64,000 nt of DNA. Origin: Nematostella vectensis (taxonomy: Eukaryota; Cnidaria; Anthozoa; Actiniaria; Edwardsiidae). Positions 50,271 through 60,454 of this stretch are shown here, piece by piece. The notes under the pieces are model-generated. The model did no database searches and was not told the origin of the DNA. It saw nothing but the letters and a program-made list of their open reading frames with translations. How positions within the stretch are numbered: the first letter of the stretch is position 1; each line of letters starts with the position of its first letter. The stretch spans positions 312,501 through 376,500 of the forward strand of contig NC_064034.1 in the NCBI RefSeq assembly GCF_932526225.1, given 5' to 3'. The position numbers and the translations under genes were made by a program.

Positions 50271-53200
50271 TATTTAAAAAAAAAAAATAAAGAAAAAAAA
50301 ATAGGCTATCAGCGGGAATCGAACCCGGGTAGCTGCGTTAGTAGTCAAGTGCCCGTAACGAAAGACTAACGTGGCATTGCTGAAGGGAATTGTAATGAAA
50401 ATTACTTTTAATACTATTGGTATCGTAAACTATCCCAAGCAAAGTCACCATCGGACTGGAGGTTACATTCGGGAAAAGCTTCAGGATTACATTCTAGAAT
50501 TTGTTTTACGAGTGTAACCTCCAAAAGGTTACAATCGATAATTTTTTTTCCGAATGTAAATTCCAAAAAGTAACATTAGGAAAAATAAAACAGTATACTC
50601 GGAAAAAAAGGTATATCAATCTATCGAGCGCTATGCTCTATGTTAGAATCTACTTAATCAAGTTATCTAAGGAATCTAGTTAGTTCTTGTGTGCAAAAAA
50701 TATGTACAGGATCCTGAACAAAGCATGAGCACATCAAAGATGCTGAGAGTACATAAAAATGTCCTTATACCTTCTTTTTATGTCATGACACATCAAGAAC
50801 AATATAATTAAGTATCGATATTTAAAAAAAAAAGAAAAAAAAAAAGGCTATCAGCGGGAATCGAACCCGGGTCGTTGCGTTAGTAGTCAAGTGCCCGCAA
50901 CGAAAGACTAACGTGGCATTGCTGAAGGGAATTGTAATGAAAATTACTTTTAATACTATTGGTATCGTAAACTATCCCAAGCAAAGTCACCATCGGACTG
51001 GAGGTCACATTCGGGAAAAGCTTCAGGGTTACATTTGGGAATTTGTTTTACGAGTGTAACCTCCAAAAGGTTTCAATCGATAATTTTGTTTCCGAATGTA
51101 AATTCCATAAAGTAACATTAGGAAAAGTAATAGTAGATTATACTCGGAAAAAAAGGTATATCAATCTATCGAGCGCTATGCTCTATGTTAGAATCTACTT
51201 AATCAAGTTATCCAAGGAATCTAGTTAGTTCTTGTGTGCATAAAATATGTACAGGATCCTGAACAAAGCATGAGCACATCAAAGATGCTGAGAGTACATA
51301 AAAATGTCCCTATACCTTCTTTTTATGTCATGACACACCAAGAACAGTATAATTAAGTATCGATATTTAAAAAAAAAATAAAGAAAAAAAATAGGCTATC
51401 AGCGGGAATAGAACCCGGGTCGTTGCTTTAGTAGTCAAGTGCCCGCAACGAAAGACTAACGTGGCATTGCTGAAGGGAATTGTAATGAAAATTACTTTTA
51501 ATACTATTGGTATCGTAAACTATCCCAAGCAAAGTCACCATCGGACTGGAGGTCACATTCGGGAAAAGCTTCAGGGTTACATTTGGGAATTTGTTTTACG
51601 AGTGTAACCTCCAAAAGGTTTCAATCGATAATTTTGTTTCCGAATGTAAATTCCATAAAGTAACATTAGGAAAAATAATAGTAGAGTATACTCGGAAAAA
51701 AAGGTATATCAATCTATCGAGCGCTATGCTCTATGTTAGAATCTACTTAATCAAGTTATCCAAGGAATCTAGTTAGTTCTTGTGTGCATAAAATATGTAC
51801 AGGATGCTGAACAAAGCATGAGCACATCAAAGATGCTGAGAGTACATAAAAATGTCCCTATACCTTCTTTTTATGTCATGACACACCAAGAACAGTATAA
51901 TTAAGTATCGATATTAAAAAAAAAAATAAAGAACAAAAAATAGGCTATCAGCGGGAATCGAACCCGGGTCGCTGCGTTAGTAGTCAAGTGCCCGTAACGA
52001 AAGACTAACGTGGCATTGCTGAAGCGAATTGTAATGAAAATTACTTTTATTACTATTGGTATCGTAAACTATCTCAAGCAAAGTCACCATCGGACTGGAG
52101 GTTACATTCGGGAAAAGCTTCAGGGTTACATTCGGGAATTTGTTTTACGAGTGTAACCTCCAAAAGGTTACAATCGATAATTTTTTTTTCCGAATGTAAA
52201 TTCCAAAAAGTAACATTAGGAAAAATAAAAGAGTATACTCGGAAAAAAAGGTATATCAATCTATCGAGCGCTATGCTCTATGTTAGAATCTACTTAATCA
52301 AGTTATCTAAGGAATCTAGTTAGTTCTTGTGTGCAAAAAATATGTACAGGATCCTGAACAAAGCATGAGCACATCAAAGATGCTGAGAGTACATAAAAAT
52401 GTCCTTATACCTTCTTTTTATGTCATGACACATCAAGAACAATATAATTAAGTATCGATATTTAAAAAAAAAAGAAAAAAAAAAAAGGCTATCAGCGGGA
52501 ATCGAACCCGAGTCGTTGCGTTAGTAGTCAAGTGCCCGCAACGAAAGACTAACGTGGCATTGCTGAAGGGAATTGTAATGAAAATTACTTTTAATACTAT
52601 TGGTATCGTAAACTATCCCAAGCAAAGTCACCATCGGACTGGAGGTCACATTCGGGAAAAGCTTCAGGGTTACATTTGGGAATTTGTTTTACGAGTGTAA
52701 CCTCCAAAAGGTTTCAATAAATAATTTTGTTTCCGAATGTAAATTCCATAAAGTAACATTAGGAAAAGTAATAGTAGATTATACTCGGAAAAAAAGGTAT
52801 ATCAATCTATCGAGCGCTATGCTCTATGTTAGAATCTACTTAATCAAGTTATCCAAGGAATCTAGTTAGTTCTTGTGTGCATAAAATATGTACAGGATCC
52901 TGAACAAAGCATGAGCACATCAAAGATGCTGAGAGTACATAAAAATGTCCCTATACCTTCTTTTTATGTCATGACACACCAAGAACAGTATAATTAAGTA
53001 TCGATATTTAAAAAAAAAAATAAAGAAAAAAAATAGGCTATCAGCGGGAATCGAACCCGGGTCGCTGCGTTAGTAGTCAAGTGCCCGTAACGAAAGACTA
53101 ACGTGGCATTGCTGAAGCAAATTGTAATGAAAATTACTTTTAATACTATTGGTATCGTAAACTATCTCAAGCAAAGTCACCATCGGACTGGAGGTTACAT

Positions 53201-54640
53201 TCGGGAATAGCTTCAGGGTTACATTCGGGAATTTGTTTTACGAGTGTAACCTCCAAAAGGTTACAATCGATATATTTTTTTTCCGAATGTAAATTCCAAA
53301 AAGTAACATTAGGAAAAATAAAAGAGTATACTCGGAAAAAAAGGTATATCAATCTATCGAGCGCTATGCTCTATGTTAGAATCTACTTAATCAAGTTATC
53401 CAAGGAATGTAGTTAGTTCTTGTGTGCAAAAAATATGTACAGGATCCTGAACAAAGCATGAGCACATCAAAGATGCTGAGAGTACATAAAAATGTCCCTA
53501 TACCTTCTTTTTATGTCATGACACACCAAGAACAGTATAATTAAGTATCGATATTTAAAAAAAAAAGAAAGAAAAAAAAAGGCTATCAGCGGGAATCGAA
53601 CCCGGGTCGTTGCGGTAGCAGTCAAGTGCCCGCAACGAAAGACTAACGTGGCATTGCTGAAGGGAATTGTAATGAAAATTACTTTTAATACTATTGGTAT
53701 CGTAAACTATCCCAAGCAAAGTCACCATCGGACTGGAGGTCACATTCGGGAAAAGATTCAGGGTTACATTTGGGAATTTGTTTTACGAGTGTAACCTCCA
53801 AAAGGTTTCAATCGATAATTTTGTTTCCGAATGTAAATTCCATAAAGTAACATTAGGAAAAATAATAGTAGAGTATACTCGGAAAAAAAGGTATATCAAT
53901 CTATCGAGCGCTATGCTCTATGTTAGAATCTACTTAATCAAGTTATCCAAGGAATCTAGTTAGTTCTTGTGTGCATAAAATATGTACAGGATCCTGAACA
54001 AAGAATGAGCACATCAAAGATGCTGAGAGTACATAAAAATGTCCCTATACCTTCTTTTTATGTCATGACACACCAAGAACAGTATAATTAAGTATCGATA
54101 TTTAAAAAAAAAAAGAAAGAAAAAAAAATAGGCTATCAGCGGGAATCGAACCCGGGTCGCTGCGTTAGTAGCCAAGTGCCCGTAACGAAAGACTAACGTG
54201 GCATTGCTGAAGGGAATTGTAATGAAAATTACTTTTAATACTATTGGCATCGTAAACTATCACAAGCAAAGTCACCATCGGACTGGAGGTTACATTCGGG
54301 AAAAGCTTCAGGGTTACATTTGGGAATTTGTTTTACGAGTGTAACCTCCAAAAGGTTACAATCGATAATTTTTTTTCCGAATGTAAATTCCAAAAAGTAA
54401 CATTAGGAAAAATAAAACAGTATACTCGGAAAAAAAGGTATATCAATCTATCGAGCGCTATGCTCTATGTTAGAATCTACTTAATCAAGTTATCCAAGGA
54501 ATCTAGTTAGATCTTGTGTGCAAAAAATATGTACAGGATCCTGAACAAAGCATGAGCACATCAAAGATGCTGAGAGTACATAAAAATGTCCCTATACCTT
54601 CTTTTTATGTCATGACACACCAAGAACAGTATAATTAAGT
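50271..54640. repeat. Block G: mixed monomers with a GTAATAGTAG-type insert
   Basis: Four monomers (about 51043, 51591, 52684 and 53778) share GGTTTCAAT in place of GGTTACAAT, CCATAAAGTAAC in place of CCAAAAAGTAAC, and an insert before the TATACTCGG motif. Two of them read AAAAGTAATAGTAGATTATAC and two read AAAAATAATAGTAGAGTATAC. They are interspersed with ordinary monomers. No clean HOR period was found. Spacings of 1,641, 2,187 and 3,827 bp between look-alikes fit 3, 4 and 7 monomers. Confidence 0.78.
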
Positions 54641-57600
54641 ATCGATATTTAAAAAAAAAATAAAGAAAAAAAAAAGGCTATCAGCGGGAATCGAACCCCG
54701 GTCGTTGCGTTAGTAGTCAAGTGCCCGCAACGAAAGACTAACGTGGCATTGCTGAAGGGAATTGTAATGAAAATTACTTTTAATACTATTGGTATCGTAA
54801 ACTATCCCAAGCAAAGTCACCATCGGACTGGAGGTTACATTCGGGAAAAGCTTCAGGGTTACATTCGGGAATTTGTTTTACGAGTGTAACCTCCAAAAGG
54901 TTACAATCGATATTTTTTTTTCCGAATGTAAATTCCAAAAAGTAACATTAGGAAAAAAACCCAGTATACTCGGAAAAAAAAGTATATCAACCTATCGAGC
55001 GCTATGCTCTATGTTAGAATCTACTTAATCAAGTTATCCAAGGAATCTAGTTAGTTCTTGTGTGCATAAAATATGTACAGGATCCTGAACAAAGCATGAG
55101 CACATCAAAGATGCTGAGAGTACATAAAAATGTCCCTATACCTTCTTTTTATGTCATGACATACCAAGAACAGTATAATTAAGTATCGATATTTAAAAAA
55201 AAAAATAAAATAGGCTATCAGCGGGAATCGAACCCAGGTCGCTGCGTTAGTAGTCAAGTGCCCGCAACGAAAGACTAACGTGGCATTGCTGAAGGGAATT
55301 GTAATGAAAATTACTTTTAATACTATTGGTATCGTAAACTATCCCAAGCAAAGTCACCATCGGACTGGAGGTTACATTCGGGAAAAGCTTCAGGGTTACA
55401 TTCGGGAATTTGTTTTACGAGTGTAACCTCCAAAAGATTACAATCGATAATTTTTTTTCCGAATGTAAATTTCAAAAAGTAACATTAGGAAAAAAAACAG
55501 TATACACGGAAAAAAAGGTATATCAATCTATCGAGCGCTATGCTCTATGTTAGAATCTACTTAATCAAGTTATCCAAGGAATCTAGTTAGTTCTTGTGTG
55601 CATAAAATATGTACAGGATCCTGAACAAAGCATGAGCACATCAAAGATGCTGAGAGTACATAAAAATGTCCCTATACCTTCTTTTTATGTCATGACACAC
55701 CAAGAACAGTATAATTAAGTATCGATATTTAAAAAAAAATAAAGAAAAAAAAAAAGGCTATCAGCGGGAATCGAACCCCGGTCGTTGCGTTAGTGGTCAA
55801 GTGCCCGCAACGAAAGACTAACGTGGCATTGCTGAAGGGAATTGTAATGAAAATTACTTTTAATACTATTGGTATCGTAAACTATCCCAAGCAAAGTCAC
55901 CATCGGACTGGAGGTTACATTCGGGAAAAGCTTCAGGGTTACATTCGGGAATTTGTTTTACGAGTGTAACCTCCAAAAGGTTACAATCGATATTTTTTTT
56001 TCCGAATGTAAATTCCAAAAAGTAACATTAGGAAAAAAACCCAGTATACTCGGAAAAAAAAGTATATCAACCTATCGAGCGCTATGCTCTATGTTAGAAT
56101 CTACTTAATCAAGTTATCTAAGGAATCTAGTTAGTTCTTGTGTGCATAAAATATGTACAGGATCCTGAACAAAGCATGAGCACATCAAAGATGCTGAGAG
56201 TACATAAAAATGTCCCTATACCTTCTTTTTATGTCATGACATACCAAGAACAGTATAATTAAGTATCGATATTTAAAAAAAAATAAAATAGGCTATCAGC
56301 GGGAATCGAACCCAGGTCGCTGCGTTAGTAGTCAAGTGCCCGCAACGAAAGACTAACGTGGCATTGCTGAAGGGAATTGTAATGAAAATTACTTTTAATA
56401 CTATTGGTATCGTAAACTATCCCAAGCAAAGTCACCATCGGACTGGAGGTTACATTCGGGAAAAGCTTCAGGGTTACATTCGGGAATTTGTTTTACGAGT
56501 GTAACCTCCAAAAGATTACAATCGATAATTTTTTTTCCGAATGTAAATTTCAAAAAGTAACATTAGGAAAAAAAACAGTATACACGGAAAAAAAGGTATA
56601 TCAATCTATCGAGCGCTATGCTCTATGTTAGAATCTACTTAATCAAGTTATCCAAGGAATCTAGTTAGTTCTTGTGTGCATAAAATATGTACAGGATCCT
56701 GAACAAAGCATGAGCACATCAAAGATGCTGAGAGTACATAAAAATGTCCCTATACCTTCTTTTTATGTCATGACACACCAAGAACAGTATAATTAAGTAT
56801 CGATATTTAAAAAAAAATAAAGAAAAAAAAAAAGGCTATCAGCGGGAATCGAACCCCGGTCGTTGCGTTAGTGGTCAAGTGCCCGCAACGAAAGACTAAC
56901 GTGGCATTGCTGAAGGGAATTGTAATGAAAATTACTTTTAATACTATTGGTATCGTAAACTATCCCAAGCAAAGTCACCATCGGACTGGAGGTTACATTC
57001 GGGAAAAGCTTCAGGGTTACATTCGGGAATTTGTTTTACGAGTGTAACCTCCAAAAGGTTACAATCGATATTTTTTTTTCCGAATGTAAATTCCAAAAAG
57101 TAACATTAGGAAAAAAACCCAGTATACTCGGAAAAAAAAGTATATCAACCTATCGAGCGCTATGCTCTATGTTAGAATCTACTTAATCAAGTTATCTAAG
57201 GAATCTAGTTAGTTCTTGTGTGCATAAAATATGTACAGGATCCTGAACAAAGCATGAGCACATCAAAGATGCTGAGAGTACATAAAAATGTCCCTATACC
57301 TTCTTTTTATGTCATGACATACCAAGAACAGTATAATTAAGTATCGATATTTAAAAAAAAATAAAATAGGCTATCAGCGGGAATCGAACCCAGGTCGCTG
57401 CGTTAGTAGTCAAGTGCCCGCAACGAAAGACTAACGTGGCATTGCTGAAGGGAATTGTAATGAAAATTACTTTTAATACTATTGGTATCGTAAACTATCC
57501 CAAGCAAAGTCACCATCGGACTGGAGGTTACATTCGGGAAAAGCTTCAGGGTTACATTCGGGAATTTGTTTTACGAGTGTAACCTCCAAAAGGTTACAAT

Positions 57601-60238
57601 CGATATTTTTTTTTCCGAATGTAAATTCCAAAAAGTAACATTAGGAAAAAAACCCAGTATACTCGGAAAAAAAAGTATATCAACCTATCGAGCGCTATGC
57701 TCTATGTTAGAATCTACTTGATCAAGTTATCCAAGGAATCTAGTTAGTTCTTGTGTGCATAAAATATGTACAGGATCCTGAACAAAGCATGAGCACATCA
57801 AAGATGCTGAGAGTACATAAAAATGTCCCTATACCTTCTTTTTATGTCATGACATACCAAGAACAGTATAATTAAGTATCGATATTTAAAAAAAAAAATA
57901 AAATAGGCTATCAGCGGGAATCGAACCCAGGTCGCTGCGTTAGTAGTCAAGTGCCCGCAACGAAAGACTAACGTGGCATTGCTGAAGGGAATTGTAATGA
58001 AAATTACTTTTAATACTATTGGTATCGTAAACTATCCCAAGCAAAGTCACCATCGGACTGGAGGTTACATTCGGGAAAAGCTTCAGGGTTACATTCGGGA
58101 ATTTGTTTTACGAGTGTAACCTCCAAAAGATTACAATCGATAATTTTTTTTCCGAATGTAAATTTCAAAAAGTAACATTAGGAAAAAAACAGTTTACTCG
58201 GAAAAAAAGGTATATCAATCTATCGAGCGCTATGCTCTATGTTAGAATCTACTTAATCAAGTTATCCAAGGAATCTAGTTAGTTCTTGTGTGCATAAAAT
58301 ATGTACAGGATCCTGAACAAAGCATGAGCACATCAAAGATGCTGAGAGTACATAAAAATGTCCCTATACCTTCTTTTTATGTCATGACACACCAAGAACA
58401 GTATAATTAAGTATCGATATTTAAAAAAAAAATAATGAAAAAAAAAAGGCTATCAGCGGGAATCGAACCCCGGTCGTTGCGTTAGTAGTCAAGTGCCCGC
58501 AACGAAAGACTAACGTGGCATTGCTGAAGGGAATTGTAATGAAAATTACTTTTAATACTATTGGTATCGTAAACTATCCCAAGCAAAGTCACCATCGGAC
58601 TGGAGGTTACATTCGGGAAAAGCTTCAGGGTTACATTCGGGAATTTGTTTTACGAGTGTAACCTCCAAAAGGTTACAATCGATATTTTTTTTTCCGAATG
58701 TAAATTCCAAAAAGTAACATTAGGAAAAAAACCCAGTATACACGGAAAAAAAAGTATATAAACCTATCGAGCGCTATGCTCTATGTTAGAATCTACTTAA
58801 TCAAGTTATCCAAGGAATCTAGTTAGTTCTTGTGTGCATAAAATATGTACAGGATCCTGAACAAAGCATGAGCACATCAAAGATGCTGAGAGTACATAAA
58901 AATGTCCCTATACCTTCTTTTTATGTCATGACATACCAAGAACAGTATAATTAAGTATCGATATTTAAAAAAAAAAATAAAATAGGCTATCAGCGGGAAT
59001 CGAACCCAGGTCGCTGCGTTAGTAGTCAAGTGCCCGCAACGAAAGACTAACGTGGCATTGCTGAAGGGAATTGTAATGAAAATTACTTTTAATACTATTG
59101 GTATCGTAAACTATCCCAAGCAAAGTCACCATCGGACTGGAGGTTACATTCGGGAAAAGCTTCAGGGTTACATTCGGGAATTTGTTTTACGAGTGTAACC
59201 TCCAAAAGATTACAATCGATAATTTTTTTTCCGAATGTAAATTCCAAAAAGTAACATTAGGAAAAAAAACAGTATACTCGGAAAAAAAGGTATATCAATC
59301 TATCGAGCGCTATGCTCTATGTTAGAATCTACTTAATCAAGTTATCCAAGGAATCTAGTTAGTTCTTGTGTGCATAAAATATGTACAGGATCCTGAACAA
59401 AGCATGAGCACATCAAAGATGCTGAGAGTACATAAAAATGTCCCTATACCTTCTTTTTATGTCATGACACACCAAGAACAGTACAATTAAGTATCGATAT
59501 TTAAAAAAAAACTAAAGAACAAAAAATTGGCTATCAGCGGGAATCGAACCCAGGTCGCTGTGTTAGTAGTCAAGTGCCCGCAACGAAAGACTAACGTGGC
59601 ATTGCTGAAGGGAATTGTAATGAAAATTACTTTTCATACTATTGGTATCGTAAACTATCCCAAGCAAAGTCACCATCGGACTGGAGGTTACATTCGGGAA
59701 TAGCTTCAGGGTTACATTCGGGAATTTGTTTTACGAGTGTAACCTCCAAAAGGTTACAATCGATAATTTTTTTTCCGAATGTAAATTCCAAAAAGTAACA
59801 TTAAGAAAAAAAACCAGTATACTCGGAAAAAAAGGTATATCAATCTATCGAGCGCTATGCTCTATGTTAGAATCTACTTAATCAAGTTATCCAAGGAATC
59901 TAGTTAGTTCTTGTGTGCATAAAATATGTACAGGATCCTGAACAAAGCATGAGCACATCAAAGATGCTGAGAGTACATAAAAATGTCCCTATACCTTCTT
60001 TTTATGTCATGACACACCAAGAACAGTATAATTAAGTATCGTTATTTAAAAAAAAAAAATAAAGAAAAAACAAATAGGCTATCAGCGGGAATCGAACCCA
60101 GGTCGCTGCGTTAGTAGTCAAGTACCCGCAACGAAAGACTAACGTGGCATTGCTAAAGGGAATTGTAATGAAAATTACTTTTAATACTATTGGTATTGTA
60201 AACTATCCCAAGCAAAGTCACCATCGGACTGGAGGTTA
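54641..60238. repeat. Block H: dimeric HOR, ~1,079 bp, then array end
   Basis: Two monomer types alternate. One has GAACCCCGGTCGTTGCG with AAAAGTATATCAACC (tRNA-like segments near 54691, 55771, 56849 and 58463). The other has GAACCCAGGTCGCTGCG with a contracted TAAAATAGG tract, mostly with AAAAGATTACAATCG and GTAAATTTCAAAAAG. The first two spacings are about 1,080 and 1,078 bp. The third is 1,614 bp because an extra monomer interrupts the alternation at about 57369. The last monomers (from about 59530) return to ordinary variants before the Gypsy boundary. Confidence 0.85.
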
Positions 60239-60285
60239 GAGCATTGTTTGGAGTCCCTGTGGAAGGACTGGGACTAGCCCGGTCA

Positions 60286-60391
60286 GAACTCATTGTAGTT
60301 CTTTATCATTCCGTTCGTTCATGTAATAAAACATCATTGCAAACAGGAAAAAGAAGCACTCTTATCTATGATAAAGAACTACAATGAGTTC
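60286..60391. repeat. 24-bp perfect inverted repeat around a 58-nt loop
   Basis: Arm one is 60286-60309 (GAACTCATTGTAGTTC...) and arm two is 60368-60391 (ATGATAAAGAACTACA...). They are exact reverse complements over 24 bp. The loop contains AATAAA. The inner 16 bp of the arms run from TGTAG to CTACA, the TG...CA form of LTR ends. In RNA this would be a very stable stem just ahead of gag. Confidence 0.9.
60325..60330 (+). promoter_or_regulatory. AATAAA, possible LTR polyadenylation signal
   Basis: This exact hexamer lies within the loop of the inverted repeat, 125 nt before the gag ATG. In LTR elements this signal sits in U3/R. It is plausible but could be chance in AT-rich sequence. Confidence 0.4.
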
Positions 60392-60454
60392 CCAAAGACA
60401 TTGAGGAACTCAGATACAGGATAACCAAACAAGCCTTTTAAAAGCCAAGAAACC

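Larger units (their letters stand above)
37441..60238. repeat. 547-bp tandem satellite array, right arm
   Basis: The same satellite resumes directly after the LINE with TTTCCGAATGTAAATT, which is the word the left arm breaks off in. It continues until the Gypsy element cuts the last monomer after GGACTGGAGGTTA. Monomers here are a few bases shorter on average (about 538-547 bp), because the A-tract before the tRNA-like segment is contracted, most strongly from about 55190 on. Sequence divergence between neighbouring monomers is higher at 43-54 kb than in the left arm. No gene is supported in this stretch. Confidence 0.97.
60239..60454 (+). promoter_or_regulatory. Putative 5' LTR/leader of the Gypsy element
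   Basis: This is non-coding sequence between satellite and gag. It holds AGTCCC/GGGACT (60252-60257 with 60270-60275), AATAAA (60325-60330, a possible polyadenylation signal as expected in an R region) and a 24-bp perfect inverted repeat. No stretch resembling a TGG-starting primer-binding site complementary to a tRNA 3' end is seen between the inverted repeat and the gag start. An in-frame TAA at 60422 closes the gag frame upstream. The LTR assignment is by position only. Confidence 0.55.

Noticed and set aside
1-60238. CRISPR array, 5S rDNA cluster or telomeric repeats
   Set aside because: The period is ~547 bp with no short repeat/spacer alternation. No 5S-like sequence or short telomere motif arrays are seen.
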